From positions 1 to 22,441 of the forward strand of contig JAEDMP010000036.1 in NCBI GenBank assembly GCA_016302965.1: a stretch of DNA of 22,441 bases. Reading direction: 5' to 3'. Under the pieces are notes generated by a model. The model did not search any database and had not been told where the DNA came from. It saw only the letters and a program-made list of their open reading frames with translations. Positions 8,793-16,506 of this stretch are shown here, one piece after another. The position numbers were made by a program, and so were the translations under genes. Position 1 is the stretch's first letter, and every line of letters starts with the position of its first letter. Origin of the DNA: Bacteroidaceae bacterium (lineage in GTDB: Bacteria; Bacteroidota; Bacteroidia; Bacteroidales; Bacteroidaceae).

Positions 8793-10178
8793 ATGAACAA
8801 GAAATCAATAATCACCCTCCTGTCTGCAGCTGCCTTGATGAGCAGCTGCGGACTCTACAACAAATATGAGCGCCAGGACGTGAAGGTGGATGGCATCGTG
8901 CGTGATGCTGTCTCTGACGTGGACACCCTGGCCGTGGCCGACACCGCGAGCTTTGGCAACCTGCCTTGGCGCAGCGTGTTTACCGACCCGCAGCTGCAGA
9001 CCCTGATTGAGACCGGACTGGAGAACAATATCGACCTGCTCAATGCGGCCCTGAATGTGGACATGATGAAGGCACAGTTGAAAGTGGCCAAGCTGGCTTT
9101 CCTTCCCTCCATCGCCTTCTCACCATCGGGAACGCTCTCCTCATGGGATGGCGGTACGCCCTCGAAGGTTTATCAGATGCCTATCTCAGCCAGTTGGAGC
9201 ATCGACCTCTTCGGCAACCTTCTTTCCGTCAAGCGTAGTGCCCAGAAGCAGTTGCTGGCCATGAAGGACTACCAGGTGATGGTGAAGACCAATGTCATCG
9301 CCAATATCGCCAACCTCTACTATACCCTGCTGATGCTCGACCGTCAGCAGGAGATTGTGGATGAGATGGCGGGACTCACCAAGGAGACCTGGGACATGAT
9401 GAAACTGCAGATGGAACTCGGTCGTGCCCGCTCCGTCAGCGTACAGAGTGCTGAGGCTGGTTACTACCAGGTGATGGCTCAGGCAGCCGAAGTGAAACGT
9501 CAGATACGTGAGGTGGAAAACTCGCTCTGCCTGCTGCTCGGACAGCCTGGACAGACCATCGTGAGAGGCAAGTTCGACCAGCAGTCGCTGCCCACGGAGT
9601 TCAGTACGGGTGTGGCTCTGCAACTGCTGAACAACCGTCCCGACGTACACTATGCCGAGATGAAACTCGCCTCCTGCTTCCATGACACCCAGACGGCGCG
9701 CAGCCGTTTCTATCCCGGTATCACCATCACAGGTGCGGGCACCTTTACCAATAACAGCGGTATGGGTATCGTCAATCCCGGCAAGTGGCTGTTGTCGGCT
9801 GTGGGTAGTCTGACCCAGCCTATCTTCCAGAACGGCCGTCTGATTGCTGGCTTGAAGGTGGCCAAAGCCACCCAGGAGCAGGCTTACAACAACTGGCAGA
9901 ACGCCATCTTCAAGGCTGGCAACGAGGTGAGCAATGCCCTCGTGAGCTACAACACTTACGCCGAGAAGAGTGCCTGTGAGGCCAAGCAGGTGGAACTCTA
10001 CAAGAAGAGTCTGGCTGACACCCGACAACTCTATACCAGCAGCGGTGCTTCCTATCTGGAAGTCATCAATGCACAGTCCAGTCTGCTCAATGCCGAACTG
10101 GCCAAGGCTGCCGACGACCTGAACAAGATGCAGGCAGTGGTGAGTCTCTATACTGCACTTGGTGGAGGAAGGGAGTAA
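8793..10178 (+). CDS. RND efflux outer-membrane channel lipoprotein (TolC/OprM family)
   Basis: Outer-membrane factor of 461 residues completing the efflux complex. The ATG at 8793 was chosen over a GTG nine bases upstream because it starts directly with MNKKSII and an ordinary lipoprotein signal; the lipobox MSSC puts the lipidated Cys at residue 19, as in OprM. Two structural repeats are visible: ENNIDLLNAALNVDMMKAQL with LAFLPSIAFSPSG in the first, and LLNNRPDVHYAEMKL with ARSRFYPGITITGAG in the second, both followed by long helices (KAGNEVSNALVSYNTYAEK). It starts 11 bases after the pump stop codon, so all three genes should be one transcript. No terminator with a T-run follows; a REP-like palindrome is found instead. 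Confidence 0.94.
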   Translation: MNKKSIITLLSAAALMSSCGLYNKYERQDVKVDGIVRDAVSDVDTLAVADTASFGNLPWRSVFTDPQLQTLIETGLENNIDLLNAALNVDMMKAQLKVAKLAFLPSIAFSPSGTLSSWDGGTPSKVYQMPISASWSIDLFGNLLSVKRSAQKQLLAMKDYQVMVKTNVIANIANLYYTLLMLDRQQEIVDEMAGLTKETWDMMKLQMELGRARSVSVQSAEAGYYQVMAQAAEVKRQIREVENSLCLLLGQPGQTIVRGKFDQQSLPTEFSTGVALQLLNNRPDVHYAEMKLASCFHDTQTARSRFYPGITITGAGTFTNNSGMGIVNPGKWLLSAVGSLTQPIFQNGRLIAGLKVAKATQEQAYNNWQNAIFKAGNEVSNALVSYNTYAEKSACEAKQVELYKKSLADTRQLYTSSGASYLEVINAQSSLLNAELAKAADDLNKMQAVVSLYTALGGGRE

Positions 10179-10180
10179 AT

Positions 10181-10220
10181 GAAGCCTCACCCCCCGACCC
10201 CTCTCCAAAAGAGAGGGGAG
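10181..10220. repeat. REP-like GC-rich palindrome between the channel gene and lpxA
   Basis: CCCCTCTC (10198-10205) pairs with GAGAGGGG (10211-10218) around CAAAA, preceded by a C-rich stretch beginning GAAGCCTCACCCCCCGA. No T-run follows, so it is not a standard terminator. C-rich palindromes of this look are commonly dispersed in intergenic regions of Bacteroidota genomes. A shorter C-rich string beginning GGAAGCCCCCTCCC at 16960 may be a related remnant. Confidence 0.6.
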
Positions 10221-10275
10221 AAGTTAGCTTGTAGGGAGTGACGGACTCGAGATAAAATGATCAATAGTAACAATT

Positions 10276-11055
10276 ATGAGCAATATCAGTGAGCGGGCTT
10301 TTGTGAGCCCAAAAGCGAAGATTGGTAACAATGTGACCATCTATCCCTTTGCATATATCGAAGACGATGTAGTGATTGGCGATGACTGCGTCATCTATCC
10401 CTACGTCAGCGTGATGAACGGAACCCGGATGGGTAAGGGTAACAAGGTGTTCCAGAATACCGTGTTGGGTGCCCTGCCACAGGACTTCAATTTCACCGGA
10501 GAGGATTCGCAACTGATCATCGGCGACCAGAATATCATCCGTGAGAACGTGGTCATCAACCGTGCTACCCATAGTGACGGACAGACCGTGATCGGCAACC
10601 GCAACTTCCTCATGGAGGGTGTGCATGTGTCGCATGACACCAAGATTGGAGTCATGAACGTGTTCGGATATGGTACGAAGATTGCGGGAGACTGCATTAT
10701 CGGCGACCGTGTGATTTTCTCATCCGGTGTGATTGCCAACCCCGGTTCCCGGGTGGGTGATGCAGCCATGATACAGAGCGGTACCCGTTTCAGCAAGGAT
10801 GTGCCTCCCTTTATCGTCGCTACCGATAACCCCGTGCGTTATGGCGGTGTGAACAGCACTATCCTCCGCAATTATGGTGTTGATGAGAAGATCATCGCCC
10901 ATATCGCCAATGCCTACCGACTGGTGTTCCATGGACAGACCAGTTTGTTTGATGCTGTCAACCAGGTGGTAGACCAGGTGCCTGATGGTCCGCAGATTCA
11001 GACTATCGTCAATTTCATCCGGGCTTCCAAACTGGGTATTATCAGCAAGATTTAA
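10276..11055 (+). CDS. lpxA: UDP-N-acetylglucosamine acyltransferase (LpxA family)
   Basis: Left-handed beta-helix acyltransferase of 259 residues, the normal LpxA size; LpxA carries out the first acylation of lipid A synthesis. Hexapeptide repeats run from residue 10 to about 180 (for example AKIGNNVTIYPFAYIEDDVV), with GALPQDFNF and IRENVVINRATH segments typical of LpxA. The catalytic His120 lies in VHVSHDTKIG, with His117 matching the second conserved histidine. The C-terminal helical part carries HIANAYRLVFH and IVNFIRAS. The more usual Bacteroidota setting is an lpxD-lpxC/fabZ-lpxA cluster; here it follows an efflux operon after 97 bases, so it may be a second copy or a paralogue with different acyl preference. 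No separate promoter was recognised. Confidence 0.9.
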   Translation: MSNISERAFVSPKAKIGNNVTIYPFAYIEDDVVIGDDCVIYPYVSVMNGTRMGKGNKVFQNTVLGALPQDFNFTGEDSQLIIGDQNIIRENVVINRATHSDGQTVIGNRNFLMEGVHVSHDTKIGVMNVFGYGTKIAGDCIIGDRVIFSSGVIANPGSRVGDAAMIQSGTRFSKDVPPFIVATDNPVRYGGVNSTILRNYGVDEKIIAHIANAYRLVFHGQTSLFDAVNQVVDQVPDGPQIQTIVNFIRASKLGIISKI

Positions 11056-11117
11056 TGGCGAGATGTAATAGGGCAATGCCCTACTGTTTGGTTTTGTAAG
11101 CGCATGCTACACCGTAT

Positions 11118-11155
11118 AAGAAAGCGGCTCCATCACCTGATGGAGCCGCTTTCTT
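11118..11155. terminator. bidirectional terminator between lpxA and the MaoC gene
   Basis: Perfect 18-base arms (AAGAAAGCGGCTCCATCA at 11118-11135 and TGATGGAGCCGCTTTCTT at 11138-11155) are separated by only two bases; the effective loop is probably four to six. A-rich and T-rich flanks give a T-run on both strands, so it can end lpxA rightward and the MaoC gene leftward. Confidence 0.92.
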
Positions 11156-11192
11156 TGGGTTGGGACGGATGGCGGATAGCGCAAGAGCGCTA

Positions 11193-11660
11193 TCAGTTGT
11201 TGAAATAGTAGAGGAAGGTGGCCAGTCCCTCCAGGGCCTTCTTCTTCTGGTCTTTGATTTCGATGGCAAACTTGATTTCCACCTTCACCGTTCCGCGCAG
11301 ATTGGCGATGGAGTGGAGGTCGGCCACGAGGCGGATTGACTCGCCCGACTTCACGGCCTGCCCGAATTTCATCTTGTCCATGCCATAGTTCACCATCATC
11401 TTCAGATTATGCACCTCGATAATCTGTTCCCACAGATAGGGCAACATCGAGAGGGTCAGATAACCGTGGGCAATGGTGGTCTTGAAGGGGCTTTCAACGG
11501 CGGCCTTCTCGGGATTCACGTGAATCCATTGGTGGTCGAGTGTGGCATCGGCAAAGAGGTTGATGCGCTCCTGGTTGAGTTCTACATAGTCGCTTTCGCC
11601 GAGTCGTTTGCCCAGCATGGCGGCAAACTCCTCATAATTGTTGATGATCAGTTTCTCCAT
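11193..11660 (-). CDS. MaoC-like hot-dog fold dehydratase/hydratase
   Basis: Protein of 155 residues of the (R)-specific enoyl-CoA hydratase type. The signature FADATLDHQWIHVN puts Asp42 and His47 five residues apart, as in the catalytic pair of PhaJ-type hydratases, and AHGYLTLSML (64-73) is the conserved segment over the active site. Family members hydrate trans-2-enoyl-CoA or act as dehydratases in fatty acid or polyester metabolism; the exact substrate is not clear. There is no signal peptide. The gene lies 78 bases downstream of the radical SAM gene on the same strand with no recognised promoter between, so they may be co-transcribed, though no functional link is known. The bidirectional terminator lies just after it. 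Confidence 0.88.
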   Translation of the reverse strand: MEKLIINNYEEFAAMLGKRLGESDYVELNQERINLFADATLDHQWIHVNPEKAAVESPFKTTIAHGYLTLSMLPYLWEQIIEVHNLKMMVNYGMDKMKFGQAVKSGESIRLVADLHSIANLRGTVKVEIKFAIEIKDQKKKALEGLATFLYYFNN

Positions 11661-11738
11661 TTCTTATTGATGTTGATATAATTGTTCTTCTGTGATTGTT
11701 TTTTTTGAATGCGTGGGATGTTGCTCCTTTTGCCGGGG

Positions 11739-12515
11739 TCAGTAGGAGGCCATGCAGGGGATGCCGGTGGCAATCACCCGGTCGCGTATGGCGTTCAGTT
11801 CGTCGGGAGTGGCTTTGGCCAGTTGGTGGGCGGGTGTATCGCGGTCGATGGTATAAATCATTACCTCCTTCGGACCGATGGCTTTCACCGCTTCGAGCCA
11901 AGGGCCAACGTAGGCTTCGGTGGTGTTGTCGACACTCTCACCGTTGAAGGTTCCCTTCATGAACATGGTCTGGATGATGAGGTGCCCCTTAAAACGCTTC
12001 ATGTCGCTGATGATGCGTGCCACGTCATAGTTGGCGGCAGGTCGGTCTACCCGTTGGATATAGTCGGGATGGATGGTGTCAAGTTTCAGAATGTTGTTGT
12101 CCACGCGGAGCAATGCTTCACGAACAGCGTCGCGATGGATGAAGGTGGAGTTGCTCAGTACGCTGACCTTTGCCAGAGGGCAGTATTGGTTGCGAAGCCG
12201 GATGGTGTCGTCGATGATGGCGGCAAAGTCGGGATGGCCGGTGGGTTCGCCGTTGCCGGCAAAGGTTAGCACATCGGGCAAGTCTCCCTCGGCAACCATG
12301 CTTTGCAGTTTCTGTTCCAAAGCATCCGCCACCTCTTGGCGGGTAGGGCGGGGGAGTGCCGGTCTGTGATCGCTGTTGAATCCGCATTCGCAGTAGATGC
12401 AGTCGAAAGAACACACCTTACCGTCGGCAGGCTGCAGGTTGATGCCGAGCGATATTCCGAGTCGTCTGCTGTGCACAGGACCGAAAATGGGGGATGGATA
12501 AATGACAGTACTCAT
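11739..12515 (-). CDS. radical SAM protein (COG0731-like), function unknown
   Basis: Protein of 258 residues with the motif CSFDCIYC (Cys35, Cys39, Cys42; C-x3-C-x2-C), which binds a 4Fe-4S cluster and S-adenosylmethionine. GNGEPTGHPDF (about 92-102) matches the SAM-contacting GGE-like motif, and LSNSTF and ILKLDT are further strands of the partial barrel. The N-terminal SPIFGPVHSRRLGISLGINL is conserved in this small family. Some relatives have been compared with tRNA wybutosine enzymes, but a bacterial substrate is not established, so no gene name is given. An extra cysteine (Cys44) directly follows the cluster motif and two others occur later. Transcribed leftward from a short gap shared with ftsX. 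Confidence 0.87.
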   Translation of the reverse strand: MSTVIYPSPIFGPVHSRRLGISLGINLQPADGKVCSFDCIYCECGFNSDHRPALPRPTRQEVADALEQKLQSMVAEGDLPDVLTFAGNGEPTGHPDFAAIIDDTIRLRNQYCPLAKVSVLSNSTFIHRDAVREALLRVDNNILKLDTIHPDYIQRVDRPAANYDVARIISDMKRFKGHLIIQTMFMKGTFNGESVDNTTEAYVGPWLEAVKAIGPKEVMIYTIDRDTPAHQLAKATPDELNAIRDRVIATGIPCMASY

Positions 12516-12535
12516 GACATTTCAGAATTAGACTT

Positions 12536-12543
12536 CAAAGGTA
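12536..12543 (-). promoter_or_regulatory. -7 element for the radical SAM gene
   Basis: On the minus strand the sequence reads TACCTTTG, matching TAnnTTTG. The start codon is only 20 bases away, so the leader would be about 15 bases. No clear TTTG is seen 19-21 bases upstream; this is the main uncertainty. Confidence 0.45.
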
Positions 12544-12585
12544 ACAAAAAAAGGAGATAATCGCAGTTAATACTTGTTAAATTCG

Positions 12586-12616
12586 TTGCAGGTTCGCATT
12601 TTTTTTTGTTCCTTTG
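12586..12616 (+). promoter_or_regulatory. candidate promoter for the ftsX-folK operon
   Basis: TTG at 12586-12588, 20 bases, then TTCCTTTG at 12609-12616 fits the Bacteroidota pattern with one mismatch (TT for TA). Predicted start near 12622, about 25 bases before the ftsX ATG. Confidence 0.55.
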
Positions 12617-12647
12617 CAAGAAATTAGGTGGATTATATCCAAAAGCA

Positions 12648-13526
12648 ATGGGAAAGAAACGAAAAAGCACCCGCAGCCAGAAGGGTTTGCAGGTTGTAAC
12701 ATTGTGTATCAGTACCACTTTGGTGCTGGTTCTGTTGGGCTTTGTAGTGTTCTCGGTGCTCACAGCGCGAAACCTCTCTGCCTACGTTAAGGAGCATCTG
12801 ACGGTGACCGTCATGCTCAATGATGATGTGAGTGTCAATCAGGCTCACCGTCTTTGTCGTGACCTTTACCACAGGCCCTATTCTTTCGAGATTGACTATA
12901 TCAGCAAGGAGCAGGCCAAGCGTGAGCAGACCTTGGCAATGGGTTCCGACCCTTCGGAATTTCTGGGTTTCAATCCCTTTACGGCCACCTTGGAGGTAAG
13001 GCTGAAGGCAGACTATGTCAACCGTGATTCGCTCAAGTGGATTGTAGTGGAGATGAAGAAACACCCAGAGGTGACCGATGTGGCTTATCAGGAAGACTTG
13101 ACCGATAAGGTGCATCATAACCTGCAGAAAATCAATCTCGTGTTGCTGGTATTGGCGGTGTTGCTCACCTGTGTCTCCTTCTCCCTCATCAGCAGTATGG
13201 TGAAGCTTGACGTCTATTCGCGCCGCTTCCTCATCCATACGATGAAGTTGGTGGGGGCCTCGTGGGGATTCATCCGCCGTCCCTTCCTGCGCAATGCCTT
13301 CTGGGTGGGCGTACTGGCGGGGCTGCTGGCCTGCTTGTCGTTGGCCGGCATCGTGTATGGGCTTTATCGTTATGAGCCCTCAGTGCTGCTCATCCTCACT
13401 TGGCAGGATTTGGCATTCACGGCAGTGGTCGTCCTGCTCTTTGGAGTGGTCATCACCACAATCTGCTCCTATTTTTCTGTCAACAGGTTCCTGCGGATGA
13501 AGGCGGGACAACTCTATAAGATTTAA
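12648..13526 (+). CDS. ftsX: cell division protein FtsX (ABC transporter permease-like)
   Basis: Inner-membrane protein of 292 residues that, with the ATPase FtsE, controls peptidoglycan hydrolases at the division site. The ATG at 12648 was chosen over an in-frame TTG at 12606, because that stretch overlaps the predicted promoter and the MGKKRKSTRSQKG start is typical. Helix 1 is about 15-39, an extracellular domain runs 40-160, helices 2 to 4 are about 163-184, 217-240 and 256-276. The cytosolic loop after helix 2 contains RRFLIHTMKLVGASWGFIRR, the conserved FtsX segment contacting the ATPase. ftsE is not in this window. It heads a compact rightward gene run, 29 bases before the DUF3098 gene. 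Confidence 0.93.
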   Translation: MGKKRKSTRSQKGLQVVTLCISTTLVLVLLGFVVFSVLTARNLSAYVKEHLTVTVMLNDDVSVNQAHRLCRDLYHRPYSFEIDYISKEQAKREQTLAMGSDPSEFLGFNPFTATLEVRLKADYVNRDSLKWIVVEMKKHPEVTDVAYQEDLTDKVHHNLQKINLVLLVLAVLLTCVSFSLISSMVKLDVYSRRFLIHTMKLVGASWGFIRRPFLRNAFWVGVLAGLLACLSLAGIVYGLYRYEPSVLLILTWQDLAFTAVVVLLFGVVITTICSYFSVNRFLRMKAGQLYKI

Positions 13527-13555
13527 ACCGATTTTACACCTATTTATATATAATC

Positions 13556-13780
13556 ATGGATAAAAGAAATTTTGCATTCGACCGTGTAAATTACATCCTC
13601 CTTGCTGTAGGCATGGCGGTGGTCATCATTGGCTTTATTCTCATGAGTGGCGACGGCAGTACCGAAGCCGCCTACAATCCCGACATCTTCAGTGCCCGCC
13701 GCATCAAAGTGGCCCCTGTGGTATGCCTTGCAGGATTTGTCTCTATGATTTATGCCGTTATCCGTAAACCCAAAAACTAA
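13556..13780 (+). CDS. DUF3098 small membrane protein
   Basis: Protein of 74 residues with two predicted membrane helices: about 13-30 (YILLAVGMAVVIIGFILM) and about 52-68 (APVVCLAGFVSMIYAVI). The segment between them includes YNPDIFSARRIKVAP, a strongly conserved pattern in DUF3098. The family is limited mainly to Bacteroidota and, from memory of such genomes, is recurrently placed between ftsX and uppP. Function is unknown. Nine bases separate it from uppP, so translation may be coupled. A role in division or in lipid-carrier recycling is a guess from position only. Confidence 0.88.
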   Translation: MDKRNFAFDRVNYILLAVGMAVVIIGFILMSGDGSTEAAYNPDIFSARRIKVAPVVCLAGFVSMIYAVIRKPKN

Positions 13781-13789
13781 ACGATTACT

Positions 13790-14590
13790 ATGGATTGGAT
13801 TGAAGCTCTCGTACTCGGACTCCTGCAGGGATTGACTGAGTATCTGCCTGTCAGCAGCAGTGGCCATCTGGCCATCGGTTCTTACCTCTTCGGCATTGAA
13901 GGCGAAGAGAACCTCGCTTTCACTGTGGCGGTGCATGTGGCAACTGTGCTTAGCACCTTTGTCATCCTTTGGAGTGAGATTGAATGGATTTTCCGAGGCA
14001 TCTTCAAGTGCAGGATGAATGCGGAGACCAAGTATATGCTCAACATCATCGTTTCGATGATTCCTGTCGGAGTGGTGGGCATATTCTTCAAGGACTATGT
14101 GGAAGAGGTGTTCGGTTCCGGCCTGCTCATCGTGGGTATCATGCTCTTGCTGACCGCCGCCCTGCTCACCTTCTCTTACTATGCCAAACCCCGTCAGAAG
14201 GAACATATCAGCATGCGTGATGCCTTCATCATCGGTCTGGCCCAAGCCTGTGCCGTGATGCCCGGTCTCTCCCGTTCGGGCAGCACCATTGCCACTGGTC
14301 TGCTCCTGGGTAACAAGAAGGAGAGTCTGGCCCAGTTCTCTTTTCTGATGGTCATTCCTCCCATTCTGGGTGAGGCTTTGCTCGATGTAGTGAAGGGACT
14401 GAAGGGTGAGGAAGCCTTTGGTGGGATCGACATCCTGCCGCTGAGTGTGGGATTCATTGCCGCCTTCATTTCCGGCTGTCTTGCGTGCAAGTGGATGATC
14501 AATATCGTGAAGAAGGGCAAACTGGTCTATTTCGGTATCTATTGTGCCATCGTGGGCGCTGTGACGATTGCCTGCTCGCTGATTGGATAA
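13790..14590 (+). CDS. uppP: undecaprenyl-diphosphatase
   Basis: Integral membrane phosphatase of 266 residues (BacA family) that turns undecaprenyl diphosphate into the monophosphate carrier needed for peptidoglycan and O-antigen synthesis; overexpression gives bacitracin resistance in other species. The two active-site motifs are present: LLQGLTEYLPVSSSGH (11-26) with Gln13, Glu17 and His26, and PGLSRSGST (158-166) with Arg162. In E. coli the position of Gln13 is a glutamate; the family motif allows Glu or Gln there. About eight hydrophobic segments are seen. It lies inside the ftsX-folK run, 24 bases before truB. Confidence 0.95.
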   Translation: MDWIEALVLGLLQGLTEYLPVSSSGHLAIGSYLFGIEGEENLAFTVAVHVATVLSTFVILWSEIEWIFRGIFKCRMNAETKYMLNIIVSMIPVGVVGIFFKDYVEEVFGSGLLIVGIMLLLTAALLTFSYYAKPRQKEHISMRDAFIIGLAQACAVMPGLSRSGSTIATGLLLGNKKESLAQFSFLMVIPPILGEALLDVVKGLKGEEAFGGIDILPLSVGFIAAFISGCLACKWMINIVKKGKLVYFGIYCAIVGAVTIACSLIG

Positions 14591-14614
14591 GCCAACCAAC
14601 AACCGCTGACACTT

Positions 14615-15334
14615 ATGAACTTTATCGAAGGAGAATTCATCTATCTGAACAAGCCCTACCGCATGTCGAGTTTCGGGGCATTGGCCCGTGTGCGCTATCT
14701 CATCTCCAAGAAGGTGGGCGTGAAACGGGTGAAGACCGGACATGCCGGTACCCTTGACCCCTTGGCCACGGGGGTACTCATCCTCTGCACCGGTAAGAAA
14801 ACCAAGCAGATTGAGACCTTGCAATACCATACCAAGGAGTATACCGCCACGATGCAACTCGGTGCCACCACACCCAGCTTCGACCGTGAGCATACGGTGG
14901 ATGCCACCTATCCCACTTCGCACATCACCCGCCAACTGATACTCGATACCTTGAAGCAGTTTGAGGGGGAAATCCAGCAGGTGCCACCCGCCTATTCAGC
15001 CTGCAAGGTGAACGGCGACCGGGCCTATAAGCTGATTCGGAAAGGGGCTGATGTGGAACTGAAGGCAAAGACCCTGCAGGTGGATGAAATAGAAATGCTC
15101 TGGTTTGATGAGAAACAGAAGCAGATGGCTATCCGGGTGGTATGTGGCAAAGGAACCTATATCCGCGCCCTCGCCCGTGATATCGGCTATGCCTTGGGCA
15201 GTGGTGCCTTTCTCACTTCTCTTTGTCGGACCCGTTTGGGAGACATCCGTATCGCAGACTGCGTGACGCTTGATGATTTTCCGCAATGGCTCGACCAACA
15301 GACGATTGAATCTATTTCACACGCTAAAAAATAG
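14615..15334 (+). CDS. truB: tRNA pseudouridine(55) synthase
   Basis: Forms pseudouridine at position 55 in the T-loop of tRNAs. The motif GHAGTLDPLATG (42-53) carries the catalytic Asp48. Other conserved parts are YTATMQLGATTPSFDREH, PPAYSACKVNGDRAYKL and GTYIRALARDIG. At 239 residues it is shorter than E. coli TruB (314), and the C-terminal PUA domain is absent or reduced to a short segment (SLCRTRLGDIRIADC onward), as is common in this phylum. It is 11 bases from queA, another tRNA modification gene, in the same operon. Confidence 0.95.
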   Translation: MNFIEGEFIYLNKPYRMSSFGALARVRYLISKKVGVKRVKTGHAGTLDPLATGVLILCTGKKTKQIETLQYHTKEYTATMQLGATTPSFDREHTVDATYPTSHITRQLILDTLKQFEGEIQQVPPAYSACKVNGDRAYKLIRKGADVELKAKTLQVDEIEMLWFDEKQKQMAIRVVCGKGTYIRALARDIGYALGSGAFLTSLCRTRLGDIRIADCVTLDDFPQWLDQQTIESISHAKK

Positions 15335-15345
15335 AATATTCTACC

Positions 15346-16506
15346 ATGAAGTTATCTCAATTCAAATTCAAATTGCCAGAGTCGCAGGTTGCCATGGAAC
15401 CCGTATTCCGTGCGTTCAACAATCCCGACGGAACAGTGGAAAAGGTTTATAGCCGCGACAACTGCCGGCTGATGGTGGTTCACCGTAAGAGCCAGACCAT
15501 CGACATGTACAAGAAGGATGCTGAAGGAAATGGCTTGACTGATGCTCAGGGCAACCCCCAGTATATGACCTTCCGTGATGTCGTCAACTATTTTGATGAG
15601 GGTGACGTCTTCATCTTCAACGATACGCGCGTGTTCCCCGCCCGTCTTTATGGTACCAAGGAAAAAACCGACGCCAAGATTGAGGTGTTCCTTCTGCGTG
15701 AGCTCAATGAGGAGTTGCGCCTTTGGGATGTGTTGGTGGAGCCCGCCCGCAAAATCCGTATCGGCAACAAGCTCTTCTTTGAGAACGACGGACCGATGGT
15801 GGCAGAGGTGATTGACAATACCACCAGCCGTGGCCGCACCTTGCGCTTCCTCTATGACTGTCCTCACGATGTGTTCAAGAGCCAGCTCTTTGCTTTGGGT
15901 GAGGCACCGCTTCCCCGTTATATCGTGGACCATCGTCCTGCCGATGCCGATGACATGGAAAATTTCCAGACCATCTATGCCAAGAACGAAGGTGCTGTAA
16001 CCGCTCCGTCCACGGGGCTGCACTTCAGTCGTGAGTTGATGAAAATCATGGAAATCAGGGGTATCGAGAGCGCCTTCCTGACTGTCCACTGCGGATTGGG
16101 CAACTTTGACCCCATCGAGGTGGAAGACCTCACCAAGCATAAGATGAACTCAGAGCAGATGCATGTGGGGGCAGATACCTGCAAGACTGTAAACCGCGCC
16201 AAGCAGGGCGGTCATCGTGTCTGTGCTGTCGGCGTGAGCACCGTGCGTGCTACAGAGACGGCTGTTGGTACGGATGGTATGCTCAAGGAGTATGAGGGAT
16301 GGACCAACAAGTTCATCTTCCCTCCCTATGATTTCAGCATGGCCAACTGTATGATCAGCAATTTCTATCATCCTGAGTCTGTCATGCTCATGACTACTGC
16401 AGCCTTTGGTGGCTACGATGTGGTGATGGAGGCGTACAACCTGGCAGTGAGGAATGGCTACCGCTTTGGTTGCTATGGTGATGCTCTGCTCATTGTCGAC
16501 GACTGA
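15346..16506 (+). CDS. queA: S-adenosylmethionine:tRNA ribosyltransferase-isomerase
   Basis: Transfers and isomerises the ribosyl group of S-adenosylmethionine onto 7-aminomethyl-7-deazaguanine in tRNA, giving epoxyqueuosine. Family motifs are clear: FNDTRVFPARLYG (about 90-102), PLPRYI, AVTAPSTGLHFS, VHCGLGNFDPI, HKMNSEQ and FIFPPYDFSMANC. At 386 residues it is longer than the E. coli enzyme (356); the extra residues lie near 50-80 (around KKDAEGNGLTDAQGNPQ), before the NDTR motif. Other queuosine genes are not in the window. The stop TGA overlaps the ATG of folK by one base (TGATG), which suggests coupled translation. Confidence 0.96.
   Translation: MKLSQFKFKLPESQVAMEPVFRAFNNPDGTVEKVYSRDNCRLMVVHRKSQTIDMYKKDAEGNGLTDAQGNPQYMTFRDVVNYFDEGDVFIFNDTRVFPARLYGTKEKTDAKIEVFLLRELNEELRLWDVLVEPARKIRIGNKLFFENDGPMVAEVIDNTTSRGRTLRFLYDCPHDVFKSQLFALGEAPLPRYIVDHRPADADDMENFQTIYAKNEGAVTAPSTGLHFSRELMKIMEIRGIESAFLTVHCGLGNFDPIEVEDLTKHKMNSEQMHVGADTCKTVNRAKQGGHRVCAVGVSTVRATETAVGTDGMLKEYEGWTNKFIFPPYDFSMANCMISNFYHPESVMLMTTAAFGGYDVVMEAYNLAVRNGYRFGCYGDALLIVDD

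Noticed and set aside
11709..12269. 186-codon plus-strand frame opposite the radical SAM gene
   Set aside because: The minus strand codes the radical SAM motif; the plus frame is Gly/Val-rich filler.
12606..12647. Upstream TTG start giving FtsX 14 extra residues
   Set aside because: The stretch overlaps the predicted promoter -7 element and the ATG at 12648 gives a normal FtsX N-terminus.
13544..14935. 463-codon minus-strand frame across DUF3098, uppP and truB
   Set aside because: It covers three well-supported genes, is His/Gly/Thr-rich and has no family motif.
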